The notes: generated by a model not told the origin, from the letters alone. A stretch of DNA of 64,000 nucleotides from Simplicispira sedimenti (GCF_022760965.1 NZ_JAKVIJ010000002.1:62001-126000), one strand, 5' to 3'; shown: positions 34,969 through 43,953, counted from the first letter of the stretch. A program made the numbers and translations.

Positions 34969-37953
34969 TCAGGCGGCTGGACCTTGCTCTTGCTCGAACG
35001 GCAGGTGCAGATCGCGCAGGTCGCGGCGGGTTTCCACCAGCACCAGCGGGCCTTCATCCAGCACCACGACAGGGGGGCGTTCGCGCGGCACGTGGATGGG
35101 GCGGGGCTCGGCGGCGATGGCCGCCTGCACGGCTGCGACCTTGTCTGCGTCGGACTGCACCCATTGCAGGCCGCTGCTTTGCGCGATCTGCTGCATTTCC
35201 TGCACCGGCAACTGGTAGGGCGCCACACGGGGCAGGCCTGCGCTTTGCGGTGCTGGCTGGGGTGCGGCGGCAGGGGCCGGTGCGGCGGGCGCTGCCGTGG
35301 CCTCTGTGGGTGCTGCTGCGACGATGGGCGCCTCGGCCTGCACGGGGGCGGGCGCTGCGTCTTCGGCAGGCGCTTGCACCGGCGCGGGGGCAGCGGCTGC
35401 AAAGTAGCTGCGGCGCGGCGGCTCGTCCGTGGCAGGTTCGGCTGCTGGGGCGGCGTGGCTGCCCGTCAGGTCGATGTCCAGCAGGTTGCCGCTGTCGGCC
35501 TCGGTGCTGGGTGCGGCGGCCTGATCGTTGCGCTCACCGCGCTCGCGCCGGTTGCGGCCATAGCGGTCACGCGAGCGGCGCTGACGGGGCTCGCCGCCTT
35601 CGGCCGAGGTGTTGCCCGGAATCTCATTGCCGGTCAGATCCAGGTCCGGCAGCAATTCCTGAGGTGCCGTGTCAGCAAAACCGGTTTCGGCCGTGCTGGT
35701 GTCGGGTGCCGGGCGGGGCTGGCGCTCACGTCCCTCGCCACGCGGGCCGCGTTCACGGCGGCCGTTGCCGTTGCGGGGGGCGCGTTCGCTCGCGTTCGCA
35801 TCCGCTGCGGCGGTTTGGGGTGCCTCGGTGGCGTTCAGACCGGTGTCGTTGGCCTGAGGGGCGCGGGCCTCTGCATCGCGGCGCGGACGGTTGCCCTCGC
35901 GGTTCTCGCGCGGTGGGCGGCTTTCGTTGCTGCGTACTTCGCCATTGCGTGGCTCGCGCTCGGTGTTGCGCTCACCACGGCGGCCGCGTCCGTCGCTGCC
36001 GCCTTCGCGACCGGCGCCGTCACGGGGGCCGTTGCGTTCACCCTGGCGCTCGCCGTTGCGTTCACCACGGCGACCGCGTCCGTCACGCCGGGGCTCGCGG
36101 GCGCCGGGTTCTGCGGCGGGCGCAGGGCTGGCCGGTGCCACGGGTGCGGGGGCTGCAGGGGCCGAGGGGCCGAAGCCAAACAGGCTCTTGAGCCAGGAGA
36201 AGAACCCTTGTTCCTGCGCGGGAGCCGCCGGAGCCGCAGTGCCAGCAGCCTTGGGGGCGTTGGCCCGAGGGGCCGCCGCGCCAGCGCCCTGGGGGGCGTT
36301 GCGTGCGGGACGCGGTGCGGGTTCGGGGCGGGGCTCGGCCACCGGTGCGGGGGCATCGGGCAGCACGCCCTTGATCACGGGCGTTTGCTTGTTGGTGGGC
36401 TCTTGCGAGCGGCGCGTGACGGCGGTGGGGTCCTCGAATTCCTCGGCGAGCTTGTAGCTGGCGTCGAGGTGGTCCAGGCGCGGGTCGTCGTGCTTGAGGC
36501 GTTCGAGCCTGTAGTTAGGCGTTTCCAGCGTCTTGTTGGGCACCATGAGCACGGCCACGCGCTGCTTGAGTTCGATCTTGGCGATCTCGGTGCGCTTTTC
36601 GTTCAGCAGGAAGGAGGCCACTTCCACGGGCACCTGGCAGTGCACGGCGGCGGTGTTGTCCTTCATGGACTCTTCCTGGATGATGCGCAGGATCTGCAGC
36701 GCGGAGCTTTCCGTGTCGCGGATGTGGCCCGCGCCGCCGCAGCGCGGGCAGGGGATGGAGGAGCCTTCGCTCAGGGCGGGCTTGAGGCGCTGGCGGCTCA
36801 TTTCCATGAGGCCGAACTTGCTGATGTTGCCGAACTGCACGCGGGCGCGGTCCTGGCGCAGCGCGTCGCGCAGGCGGTTTTCCACTTCGCGGCGGTTCTT
36901 GCTCTCCTCCATGTCGATGAAGTCGATCACGATCAGGCCGCCCAGGTCGCGCAGGCGCATCTGGCGCGCCACTTCGTCGGCGGCTTCCAGGTTGGTGCGG
37001 GTGGCGGTTTCCTCGATGTCGCCGCCCTTGATGGCGCGGGCCGAGTTCACGTCCACGCTGACCAGCGCTTCGGTGTGGTCGATCACGATGGCGCCGCCGC
37101 TGGGCAGTTGCACGGTGCGTGCGTAGGCCGACTCGATCTGGTGCTCGATCTGGAAGCGGCTGAACAGGGCTGCGTCGTCGCGGTAGCGCTTGACCTTGCC
37201 AGCGTGCTCGGGCATCACGTGCGACATGAACTGGTGGGCCTGTTCATAGATGTCGTCGGTGTCGATGAGGATGTCACCGATGTCGCTGTTGAAGTAGTCG
37301 CGGATGGCGCGGATGACCAGGCTCGATTCCTGGTAGATCAGGAAGGCGCCCTTGCCGCCCTTGGCTGCGCCGTCGATGGCGCTCCAGAGCTTGAGCAGGT
37401 AGTTCAGGTCCCATTGCAGTTCGGGGGCGCTACGACCGATGCCGGCTGTGCGCGCGATGATGCTCATGCCGTTGGGGTACTCGAGCTGGTCCATCGCCTC
37501 CTTCAGCTCGGCGCGGTCCTCGCCCTCGATGCGTCGGCTGACGCCGCCGCCGCGCGGGTTGTTGGGCATCAGCACCACGTAGCGCCCGGCCAGGCTGACA
37601 AAGGTGGTCAGCGCTGCGCCCTTGTTGCCGCGCTCTTCCTTCTCGACCTGGACCAGCAGCTCCTGGCCTTCCTTGATGACGTCGTTGATGCGCGCCTGGG
37701 AGGGCGAGACGCCTTCCTTGAAATACATGCGCGAGATTTCCTTGAAGGGCAGGAAGCCGTGGCGGTCTTCGCCGTAATCGACGAAACAGGCTTCCAGGCT
37801 GGGCTCCACGCGGGTGACCACGGCCTTGTAGATGTTGCCCTTGCGCTGTTCGCGCCCTTCGATTTCGATTTCGTAGTCGAGGAGCTTTTGTCCGTCGACG
37901 ATGGCCAGGCGCCGTTCTTCGGGCTGCGTGGCGTTGATGAGCATCCGCTTCAT
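34969..37953 (-). CDS. rne: Ribonuclease E
   Basis: The 994-residue endoribonuclease starts MKRMLINATQPEERRLAI. The catalytic half has an S1 domain (about 38-118, KGNIYKAVVTRVEPSLEACF), the DNase-I-like sub-domain with the metal-binding Asp residues in SVDVNSAR and IVIDFIDME, and the Zn-link CPRC near 402-405. Residues about 510-994 are a low-complexity scaffold: Arg/Glu/Gly repeats (GRRGERN units) and Ala/Pro-rich stretches, typical of the degradosome-organising tail. The start is followed upstream by a long leader with a symmetric hairpin, suggesting autoregulation as in E. coli. It is divergent from rluC, the same arrangement as E. coli. Confidence 0.95.
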   Translation of the reverse strand: MKRMLINATQPEERRLAIVDGQKLLDYEIEIEGREQRKGNIYKAVVTRVEPSLEACFVDYGEDRHGFLPFKEISRMYFKEGVSPSQARINDVIKEGQELLVQVEKEERGNKGAALTTFVSLAGRYVVLMPNNPRGGGVSRRIEGEDRAELKEAMDQLEYPNGMSIIARTAGIGRSAPELQWDLNYLLKLWSAIDGAAKGGKGAFLIYQESSLVIRAIRDYFNSDIGDILIDTDDIYEQAHQFMSHVMPEHAGKVKRYRDDAALFSRFQIEHQIESAYARTVQLPSGGAIVIDHTEALVSVDVNSARAIKGGDIEETATRTNLEAADEVARQMRLRDLGGLIVIDFIDMEESKNRREVENRLRDALRQDRARVQFGNISKFGLMEMSRQRLKPALSEGSSIPCPRCGGAGHIRDTESSALQILRIIQEESMKDNTAAVHCQVPVEVASFLLNEKRTEIAKIELKQRVAVLMVPNKTLETPNYRLERLKHDDPRLDHLDASYKLAEEFEDPTAVTRRSQEPTNKQTPVIKGVLPDAPAPVAEPRPEPAPRPARNAPQGAGAAAPRANAPKAAGTAAPAAPAQEQGFFSWLKSLFGFGPSAPAAPAPVAPASPAPAAEPGAREPRRDGRGRRGERNGERQGERNGPRDGAGREGGSDGRGRRGERNTEREPRNGEVRSNESRPPRENREGNRPRRDAEARAPQANDTGLNATEAPQTAAADANASERAPRNGNGRRERGPRGEGRERQPRPAPDTSTAETGFADTAPQELLPDLDLTGNEIPGNTSAEGGEPRQRRSRDRYGRNRRERGERNDQAAAPSTEADSGNLLDIDLTGSHAAPAAEPATDEPPRRSYFAAAAPAPVQAPAEDAAPAPVQAEAPIVAAAPTEATAAPAAPAPAAAPQPAPQSAGLPRVAPYQLPVQEMQQIAQSSGLQWVQSDADKVAAVQAAIAAEPRPIHVPRERPPVVVLDEGPLVLVETRRDLRDLHLPFEQEQGPAA

Positions 37954-38114
37954 GAGCGTTTTCCTTCTTCCAGTGGCGGGACGCGCCTGCGCAGCAGCAC
38001 TCACGCCGCGCGGCGACCGACCCGCTGATTCCAAACACATGACAGGCTCTTGCTGAGCCAACAATGCCTGGACTGACGCTCTGGAACGAAGGGAATTGCC
38101 AAGGATGCCGCAAT

Positions 38115-38141
38115 ACCCCGCACAGCTTCTAGCTCTGCGGG
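38115..38141 (-). promoter_or_regulatory. Symmetric hairpin in the rne leader
   Basis: CCCCGCA (38115-38121) pairs with TGCGGGG (38135-38141), and AGCT pairs with AGCT inside it, with one mismatch and a three-base loop. It lies about 160-190 bases upstream of the rne start codon. E. coli rne has leader hairpins that RNase E itself binds for feedback; this is a candidate counterpart. Confidence 0.45.
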
Positions 38142-38189
38142 GGCGGCAAGGGCGCGTGGATGGGGGCGAAAAGCCTGACAGTACGCTCA

Positions 38190-38250
38190 AATGCTACAAA
38201 AAATGTAGCTGGTTGCGCAGGCTGGAAGGGCGCTGGAGCATGATTTGATG
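38190..38250 (+). repeat. Dispersed ~60-bp palindromic repeat, copy 6
   Basis: ATGCTAC, A run, ATGTAGCTGG, TTGCGC, variable bases, GGGCGCTGGAGC and GATTTGATG. The first stem (GCTAC/GTAGC) is perfect; the AGGCC block is degraded. It lies in the rne-rluC divergent region, upstream of the leader hairpin. Confidence 0.65.
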
Positions 38251-38543
38251 CCCATGCCGCAGGCAGGCGCCTACGCCACAGTGCTTGAACCATCATGACC
38301 AGTGCCCACATGTTCGCTTCGATCCTCCGGCAGGACGGGCCCGGGTGGGGTGGCCTGCCAGATGGGGTATTCCGTATCGGTGTTCCAATGTGTCAGCCAC
38401 CCGTGCGCCACACCGGCCATGGCAGGCAATGGGCCTGTCATCTGCTGGTGCGACACCCGCCGGCATCGACCTGCCTGCGCATGGGGAAATGGCCGCGTGG
38501 ACTAAACTCCAGACGAATCAACCACTTACAAAACACTGCGCAG

Positions 38544-39575
38544 GTGAAACACATTATAGGGGCCAAACCGCTGCCGCGGGCGACGACACGCTCGCAAACC
38601 CCAGGCACTGCTGCACCATCGGCGGTACGTACCGTGGAGGTCGATGCCGAATCGGCGGGCCAGCGGCTGGACAACTTTTTGCTGCGCCAACTCAAGGGCG
38701 TGCCCAAGACCCACGTCTATCGCATCATCCGCAGTGGCGAGGTGCGCATCAACAAGGGACGCGCCAGCGCCGACACCCGGGTCAATGCGGGCGACCAGGT
38801 GCGCCTGCCGCCCGTGCGTTTGTCCGAAAAAATGGCCGACAAGGCCGAGCGCCCTGCACCGGCGCGCGAATTCCCGCTGCTGCTGGAGGACGAGCACCTC
38901 ATTGCCATCGACAAACCCGCAGGCACGGCCGTGCATGGTGGCAGCGGCGTGAGCTTTGGCGTGATCGAGCAACTGCGCCAGGCACGACCGCAGGCCCGCT
39001 TTTTGGAGCTGGTGCACCGGCTGGACCGCGAAACCTCGGGCATTTTGCTGGTGGCCAAGAAGCGCAGCGCGCTCACGCAGTTGCAGGACCAGTTCCGCCA
39101 GCGCGAGACCGGCAAGACCTATCTGGCCCTGGTGGTGGGCGCCTGGCCTGCGCGCAAAAAGCTCATCGACACGCCGTTGCACAAATACCTGCAGCCCGAT
39201 GGTGAGCGCCGCGTGCGCGTGACCACGCCCGAGGACCCTGATGCCATGCGTGCCATCACGCTGGTCAAGGTACGCAGCATGCTGCCCGAACGGCCCGATG
39301 CAGGCCTGCCCGCGTTCACGCTGCTGGAGGTCACCATCAAGACCGGGCGCACGCACCAGATCCGCGTCCACCTGGCCAGCCAGGGTCATCCCATTGCCGG
39401 GGACGAAAAATACGGCGACTTTGAGCTCAACCGCCAGTTGCAGCGCCAGGGCCTCAAACGCATGTTCCTGCACGCCTGGCGGCTTCAGTTCGACCACCCC
39501 GCCAGCGGCGCGCGCACCGAACTGCTGGCACCACTGCCGCCCGATCTGGCCATTTTTGTTCACGACACACCATGA
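38544..39575 (+). CDS. rluC: 23S rRNA pseudouridine synthase, RluC family
   Basis: The 343-residue enzyme has an S4 RNA-binding domain (about 30-90, GQRLDNFLLRQLKGVPK) followed by the RluA-type catalytic domain with HRLDRETSG carrying the catalytic Asp, and KTGRTHQIRVHLASQGHPIAGD. It should modify U955/U2504/U2580 of 23S rRNA. GTG at 38544 (VKHIIGAKPL) is the most plausible start; no in-frame ATG lies close by. It is divergent from rne, as in E. coli. The stop overlaps the next ATG (ATGA), so the HAD gene is translationally coupled. Confidence 0.9.
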   Translation: MKHIIGAKPLPRATTRSQTPGTAAPSAVRTVEVDAESAGQRLDNFLLRQLKGVPKTHVYRIIRSGEVRINKGRASADTRVNAGDQVRLPPVRLSEKMADKAERPAPAREFPLLLEDEHLIAIDKPAGTAVHGGSGVSFGVIEQLRQARPQARFLELVHRLDRETSGILLVAKKRSALTQLQDQFRQRETGKTYLALVVGAWPARKKLIDTPLHKYLQPDGERRVRVTTPEDPDAMRAITLVKVRSMLPERPDAGLPAFTLLEVTIKTGRTHQIRVHLASQGHPIAGDEKYGDFELNRQLQRQGLKRMFLHAWRLQFDHPASGARTELLAPLPPDLAIFVHDTP

Positions 39576-40243
39576 ATTCCATCGCCCGTGCGCGCCGCTT
39601 CGACCTGATCGCTTTCGACTGGGACGGCACGCTGTTCGACTCCACGGCCATCATCGTGCGCAGCATCCAGGCCGCCGTGCGCGACGTGGGCGGCGCCACC
39701 CCCAGCGTACAGGCGGCCTCCTATGTCATTGGCATGGCGCTGCCGCAAGCGCTGGCCCACGCTGCGCCTGATGTGCCGCCCGAGCGCTACCCCGAACTGG
39801 GCCAGCGCTACCGCTACCACTACATGCAGCACCAGGACGACCTGAGCCTGTTCGATGGTGTTCTGCCCCTGCTGGAGCGGCTGCGCGAGCGCGGCCATCT
39901 GCTTGCGGTGGCCACCGGCAAAAGCCGCCGTGGCCTGGACGAAGCACTGCGCAGCGTGAGTCTGCGCGGTGTGTTCGATGGTTCGCGCACCGCCGATGAA
40001 ACCGCCGGCAAGCCCCACCCGCTGATGCTGCAGGAGCTGATGGCCGAATTCGACGTGCCGCCCGAGCGCCTGCTCATGGTGGGCGACACCACGCACGACC
40101 TGCAGATGGCGCTGAACGCGGGCTGCGCCAGTGTGGGCGTGAGCTATGGCGCGCACGAGCCCGAGGCCTTTGCGGCGCTGAATCCGCTGCATGTGGCGCA
40201 TTCGGTGGCTGACCTGCACGCCTGGTTGGATGGAGCGGCATGA
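39572..40243 (+). CDS. HAD-IA family phosphatase (Gph-like)
   Basis: The 223-residue protein shows the HAD motifs in order: FDWDGTLFDS (nucleophile and acid/base Asp), ATGKSRRGL (motif II Thr), KPHP (motif III Lys) and MVGDTTHDLQM (motif IV). The helical cap is of the phosphoglycolate phosphatase subclass. The substrate is unknown. It overlaps rluC by four bases and is followed after one base by the Rieske gene, giving a tight rluC-HAD-Rieske-sppA operon. Confidence 0.87.
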   Translation: MNSIARARRFDLIAFDWDGTLFDSTAIIVRSIQAAVRDVGGATPSVQAASYVIGMALPQALAHAAPDVPPERYPELGQRYRYHYMQHQDDLSLFDGVLPLLERLRERGHLLAVATGKSRRGLDEALRSVSLRGVFDGSRTADETAGKPHPLMLQELMAEFDVPPERLLMVGDTTHDLQMALNAGCASVGVSYGAHEPEAFAALNPLHVAHSVADLHAWLDGAA

Positions 40244-40244
40244 G

Positions 40245-40625
40245 ATGAGCGAGCACACCGATCCACCAGCCTTGCCCCTGTGCCCCAGCGCCGACCTGCA
40301 GGAGGGCGGCCTGGCCGTGCCGTTTGACGTGCTGTACCACGGGCAGCATTGCCGCGCCTTTGCCATCCGCTTCGAGGGGCGGGTGCACGCCTATCTCAAC
40401 CGCTGCGCCCATGTGCCCATGGAAATGGACTACCAGGAAAACCGCTTTTTCGACGACAGCGGGCGCTGGCTGATGTGTGCCACCCACGGCGCTACCTATG
40501 CCCCCGACACCGGCACCTGCGTGGGCGGCCCCTGCCGGGGCGGGCTGGTCAAGATCGCCCTGACCGAGAGCGATGGCATGGTGCACTGGCATACTGCGCA
40601 ATCTTTGAAACCTGTGGATTTCTGA
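40245..40625 (+). CDS. Rieske 2Fe-2S domain protein
   Basis: A 126-residue soluble Rieske ferredoxin-like protein. The two cluster-binding motifs CAH and CATH are spaced by about 20 residues (YLNRCAHVPMEMD, then WLMCATHGATY). It has no signal peptide or membrane helix, unlike PetA. The partner oxidoreductase is unknown. It lies two bases downstream of the HAD gene and one base before sppA. The CPxR segment GGPCRGGLV near the C-terminus is typical of this small family. Confidence 0.88.
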   Translation: MSEHTDPPALPLCPSADLQEGGLAVPFDVLYHGQHCRAFAIRFEGRVHAYLNRCAHVPMEMDYQENRFFDDSGRWLMCATHGATYAPDTGTCVGGPCRGGLVKIALTESDGMVHWHTAQSLKPVDF

Positions 40626-40626
40626 C

Positions 40627-41673
40627 ATGACCGACCCCCAAGCGACTTCTGGCGCTGGATCTGAGCAAAAACCATTGCCGACGCCCGATCCATGGGCGCA
40701 AGTTGCTACTCAATCGGTAGCAAAAGAGGATGCTTCCAGCGCTCCGGGCTGGGAGCGCGGGGTGCTCGAAAAACTCGCCTTTGCCGCGCTGGCAGAGCAG
40801 CGTGCCGCTCGGCGCTGGCGCATCTTCTTTCGCCTGGTCTGGCTGTTGCTGTTTGCCGGCCTGGTCTGGACGCTGGCTTCCAACGAAATGGCCAGCAATG
40901 CCAGCAAATCGGCGCCCCACACGGCGGTGGTGAACGTCAAGGGCGAAATCGCCGATGGCGCGGAAGCCAGTGCCGAGAATGTGCTCGCTGCGCTGCGCAG
41001 TGCGTTCGAGGACCAGGGCTCGCAGGCTGTGGTGTTGCTCATCAATTCGCCCGGTGGCAGCCCGGTGCAGGCAGGCATCATCAACGATGAGATCGTGCGC
41101 CTCAAGCAAAAGCACAACAAGCCGCTGTACGCAGTGGTGGAAGAAACCTGCGCATCGGCCGCTTATTACATTGCCGCCGCCGCCGACGACATCTACGTGG
41201 ACAAGGCCAGCATTGTGGGCAGCATCGGCGTGCTGATGGATGGTTTTGGCTTCACCGGCACCATGGAAAAGCTCGGGGTCGAGCGCCGTTTGCTGATCGC
41301 CGGGGAGAACAAGGGCTTTCTGGACCCCTTCAGCCCGCAGTCGGACAAGCAGCGCCAGTTCGCGCAGTCCATGCTCGACCAGATCCACCAGCAATTCATC
41401 GCGGTGGTCAAGGAAGGGCGAGGCGACCGGCTCAAGTCCACCGACGAAACCTTCAGCGGCCTGTTCTGGACGGGCCAACAGGCCATCGATCTGGGCCTGG
41501 CCGACCACCTGGGCAGCCTGGACTACGTGGCGCGCGAGGTGGTCAAGGCCGAGGACATCATCGACTACACGCGCCGCGAGAACGTGGCCGAGCGCCTGGT
41601 CAAGCGCTTTGGCATGACCCTGGGCGAAGGGGCCGTGCACGCGATGCGCTCCTGGGCGCCGCAGTGGCGCTGA
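40627..41673 (+). CDS. sppA: Signal peptide peptidase SppA, S49 family
   Basis: The 348-residue membrane serine peptidase has a soluble N-terminal stretch, one transmembrane helix (about 68-85, FFRLVWLLLFAGLVWTL) and a Ser/Lys protease domain. The nucleophile is the Ser of CASAAYY, and the general base is probably the Lys of GENKGFLDPF. It degrades remnant signal peptides in the membrane. The single-domain length matches the short Bacillus/Neisseria class. The N-terminal residues about 26-46 look like an in-frame, degenerate copy of the dispersed repeat. hisI starts 24 bp downstream. Confidence 0.92.
   Translation: MTDPQATSGAGSEQKPLPTPDPWAQVATQSVAKEDASSAPGWERGVLEKLAFAALAEQRAARRWRIFFRLVWLLLFAGLVWTLASNEMASNASKSAPHTAVVNVKGEIADGAEASAENVLAALRSAFEDQGSQAVVLLINSPGGSPVQAGIINDEIVRLKQKHNKPLYAVVEETCASAAYYIAAAADDIYVDKASIVGSIGVLMDGFGFTGTMEKLGVERRLLIAGENKGFLDPFSPQSDKQRQFAQSMLDQIHQQFIAVVKEGRGDRLKSTDETFSGLFWTGQQAIDLGLADHLGSLDYVAREVVKAEDIIDYTRRENVAERLVKRFGMTLGEGAVHAMRSWAPQWR
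40702..40763 (+). repeat. Degenerate dispersed repeat, copy 7, in frame inside sppA
   Basis: GTTGCTAC, spacer, GGTAGC, then about ten extra bases, GCTTCCAGCGCT, variable bases, GGGAGCGCGG. The order fits the family but the match is weak and an insertion must be assumed. It would encode the variable N-terminal linker of SppA. Confidence 0.35.
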
Positions 41674-41697
41674 ACGGCTTTCAAGGACAATGCCGAC

Positions 41698-42087
41698 ATG
41701 AACTGGCTGGACGAAGTGAAATGGGATGCGCAGGGCCTGGTGCCCGTCATCGCGCAGGAAAAAGACACGGGCGATGTGCTGATGTTTGCCTGGATGAACC
41801 GCGAGGCCCTGGCCAAGACGGCCGAGCTGGGTCGCGCGGTGTATTTCAGTCGCTCGCGCGGCAAGCTCTGGTTCAAGGGCGAAGAGTCCGGCCACGTGCA
41901 GACCGTGCACGAGATCCGCACCGACTGCGACACCGATGTGGTCTTGCTCAAGGTCACCCAACTGGGCCATGAGCCCGGCATTGCCTGCCACACCGGTCGG
42001 CACAGCTGCTTCTTCAACGTGCTGCAGGGCGATGCCTGGCAGGCTGCCGACCCGGTGCTCAAAGACCCGGAATCGATCTACAAGTGA
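41698..42087 (+). CDS. hisI: Phosphoribosyl-AMP cyclohydrolase
   Basis: The 129-residue enzyme opens the purine ring of PR-AMP in histidine synthesis. Signature residues are visible: MFAWMNREAL, SRSRGKLWFKGEESGH, and the zinc-binding Cys set DCDTD, ACHTGRHSCFF. It is the single-domain form; hisE follows 7 bp later as a separate gene, so the second step is not fused as it is in E. coli. Confidence 0.96.
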   Translation: MNWLDEVKWDAQGLVPVIAQEKDTGDVLMFAWMNREALAKTAELGRAVYFSRSRGKLWFKGEESGHVQTVHEIRTDCDTDVVLLKVTQLGHEPGIACHTGRHSCFFNVLQGDAWQAADPVLKDPESIYK

Positions 42088-42094
42088 TACCCAC

Positions 42095-42442
42095 ATGACC
42101 CGCAGCGACACCCTGGCCCGCGTGGCCGCCACCATCGAAAGCCGCAAGCCCGCGCTGGGCGCCGACCCCGCTACCAGCTACGTGGCCCGCCTGCTGGCCA
42201 AGGGGCCGGATGCATTTCTGAAGAAAATCGGCGAGGAAGCCACCGAGGTCGTGCTGGCCGCCAAGGACGTGGACCATGGCGCCGACAAGGCCAAGCTCGT
42301 GTACGAGGTGGCCGATCTGTGGTTCCACAGCCTGGTGGCGCTGGCCCACTACGGGCTGCACCCCGACGACGTGCTGGCCGAACTGGAGCGCCGCGAAGGC
42401 ACCAGCGGCATTGCCGAAAAGGCCGCACGCGACCGCACCTGA
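42095..42442 (+). CDS. hisE: Phosphoribosyl-ATP pyrophosphatase
   Basis: The 115-residue enzyme removes pyrophosphate from PR-ATP, the step before HisI. It belongs to the all-alpha MazG-like NTP pyrophosphohydrolases; the KIGEEATEVVLAAK metal site and LVYEVADLWFH are intact. It lies 7 bp after hisI and is followed after 28 bp by the DUF4870 gene. Confidence 0.95.
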   Translation: MTRSDTLARVAATIESRKPALGADPATSYVARLLAKGPDAFLKKIGEEATEVVLAAKDVDHGADKAKLVYEVADLWFHSLVALAHYGLHPDDVLAELERREGTSGIAEKAARDRT

Positions 42443-42470
42443 AACCCGCATCCCCGAGGAGGGCTGTGCC

Positions 42471-42851
42471 ATGAGCGACATCACCGATGTGGAAGACCAA
42501 CGTGCCGAGGGCCTCAAGGCCTGGGGATGGGTCAGCTACCTGCTGCACCTGATCGTGGCCGTGGGCGCCGTGATTCCGGGCGCACAGCCCGGCGCGGCGC
42601 TGCTCATCATTGCGCTGGTCATCGACCTGGTGAAAAAAGGCGATGCCGACGGTACCTGGCAGGCCAGCCACTACGCCTGGCGCATCCGTACCGTGATCTG
42701 GGCCGGGGTGTTGTACGTGCTGACGGCGCCCTTGTGGGTGTTGTTCCTGTTGCCGGGCTGGATTGCCTGGGGGCTGATCTCCATCTGGTTCCTCTACCGC
42801 ATCGTGCGCGGTATGGTCACCATGAACCAGAGCCGTGCGATCGATGCCTGA
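42471..42851 (+). CDS. DUF4870-family membrane protein
   Basis: A 126-residue inner-membrane protein with three hydrophobic segments (about 22-50, 72-95 and 95-113) and a soluble N-terminus. It matches the DUF4870 family, which in betaproteobacteria often lies between hisE and hinT/tat genes. The function is unknown. A strong GAGGAGGG ribosome-binding site precedes the ATG. The patatin gene starts inside its last codons (8 bp overlap). Confidence 0.8.
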   Translation: MSDITDVEDQRAEGLKAWGWVSYLLHLIVAVGAVIPGAQPGAALLIIALVIDLVKKGDADGTWQASHYAWRIRTVIWAGVLYVLTAPLWVLFLLPGWIAWGLISIWFLYRIVRGMVTMNQSRAIDA

Positions 42852-43881
42852 GCCAGAGCGCACCCCAGCCAAGGGCCTGAACCTGGCCTTGCAAGGCGGG
42901 GGCTCGCACGGTGCGTTCACTTGGGGCGTGCTCGATGCGCTGCTGGAAGACGGGCAGTGGACGCTCGACGGCATCAGTGGCACCAGCGCTGGGGCCATGA
43001 ACGCGGTTGCGTTGGCCCACGGTTTTGCACAGGCGGCGCGTGAGCATGCCGACCCGCTGGATGCACGTCAGGCGGGTGCCGCATTGGCACGCGCCACGCT
43101 GCGTCGCCTGTGGGAGGGTGTGGGCGCCCTGGGCAACATGGCCTGGGGGCTTCCTCAGTCCCAGGGTTTTGCCGGGCTGCCGATGATGGCCACGCCCTGG
43201 CTGGCGCCCGCGCAGATCAATCCCTTCGACATCAATCCGTTGCGCAGCCTGCTGGCGCGCGTAGTGGATTTCGAGCTGCTGGCGTCGCAGCGCAAGGGCG
43301 TGCCCCAGGTGTTTGTGTGCGCCACCAACGTGCGCACGGGGCGCGGGGAAATCTTTGCCGGCCCTCGGCTGTCGGCCGATGCGGTCATGGCCTCGGCCTG
43401 TCTGCCCTTGATGTTCAGCGCGGTGCGGATCGAGGGCGAGCTGTACTGGGACGGGGGCTATTCCGGCAACCCGGCGTTGTACCCGCTGATCTACCAGACC
43501 GAGTGCAGCGACATCCTGCTGGTGCAGATCAATCCGATCGAGCATTTGGGCGTGCCCGACACCATGCCGGAGATCATGGATCGCATGAACGAAATCACCT
43601 TCAACGCCAGCCTGCTGGCCGAGTTGCGGGCCATCGAGTTCGTGCGCCGCCTGCTGGCCGAGGGCAAGCTGGACCCGCGCCGCTACAAGAACGTGCGCAT
43701 GCACCGCATCGATGGCGGAACCCCGCTGCAAGGCCAGGGTTTTGCCAGCAAGTCGCGCGCGGATGCGGCCTTTCTGCACAAACTCTTCGACCTGGGCCGC
43801 GAGGCTGGGCAGCAGTGGCTGCTGGCGCACCGCGCCGATGTGGGCGTGCGCGCCACGCTGGATCTGGCGCAGCATGCATGA
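42844..43881 (+). CDS. Patatin-like phospholipase
   Basis: The 345-residue cytosolic lipase-like protein has the oxyanion loop LQGGGSHGAF, the nucleophile motif GTSAG (Ser-Asp dyad) and the DGG motif in YWDGGYSGNP. It resembles the RssA/patatin group in bacteria. No signal peptide is present, so substrates are probably inner-leaflet lipids. It overlaps the DUF4870 gene by 8 bp. A palindrome-rich gap separates it from hinT. Confidence 0.9.
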   Translation: MPEPERTPAKGLNLALQGGGSHGAFTWGVLDALLEDGQWTLDGISGTSAGAMNAVALAHGFAQAAREHADPLDARQAGAALARATLRRLWEGVGALGNMAWGLPQSQGFAGLPMMATPWLAPAQINPFDINPLRSLLARVVDFELLASQRKGVPQVFVCATNVRTGRGEIFAGPRLSADAVMASACLPLMFSAVRIEGELYWDGGYSGNPALYPLIYQTECSDILLVQINPIEHLGVPDTMPEIMDRMNEITFNASLLAELRAIEFVRRLLAEGKLDPRRYKNVRMHRIDGGTPLQGQGFASKSRADAAFLHKLFDLGREAGQQWLLAHRADVGVRATLDLAQHA

Positions 43882-43914
43882 TGGGGAGCAACCCCCTGTG
43901 GCGCTGCGCGCCTT

Positions 43915-43953
43915 CCCCCTTCTCTCGAATTGCTGCGCAATTCGGGAAGGGGG
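43915..43953 (+). repeat. Large imperfect hairpin between the patatin gene and hinT
   Basis: The left arm (43915-43933, CCCCCTTC, TC, TCGAATTGC) pairs with the right arm (43937-43953, GCAATTCG then GGAAGGGGG) around a three-base loop, with two unpaired bases. The rest of the 190 bp gap is GC-rich and includes a GGGCGGCCC-to-GGGAGCCC segment. It may be one copy of a second dispersed element, or a terminator for the patatin gene. Only one copy lies in this window. Confidence 0.6.

Larger units (their letters stand above)
37954..38543. other. Long divergent region between rne and rluC
   Basis: This 590 bp region has no convincing gene. It holds the rne leader, a symmetric hairpin (38115-38141), a dispersed repeat copy (38190-38250) and, toward the right, the rluC promoter. 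An in-frame extension of rluC back to 38295 is open but its residues look non-coding. I found no clear sigma-70 hexamer pair. Confidence 0.6.

Noticed and set aside
35560..36110. Tandem CGCTCACCACGGCG-like units suggesting a minisatellite or CRISPR-like array
   Set aside because: They are irregular, in frame and encode the Arg/Glu/Gly scaffold of RNase E; no constant repeat-spacer pattern.
34834..38028. A 1064-codon plus-strand open frame
   Set aside because: It is antisense to rne; the low-complexity Gly/Arg/Ala content comes from the repetitive rne tail.
38295..38543. N-terminal extension of rluC by 83 codons
   Set aside because: It would run through the divergent regulatory region and add non-conserved residues before the S4 domain.
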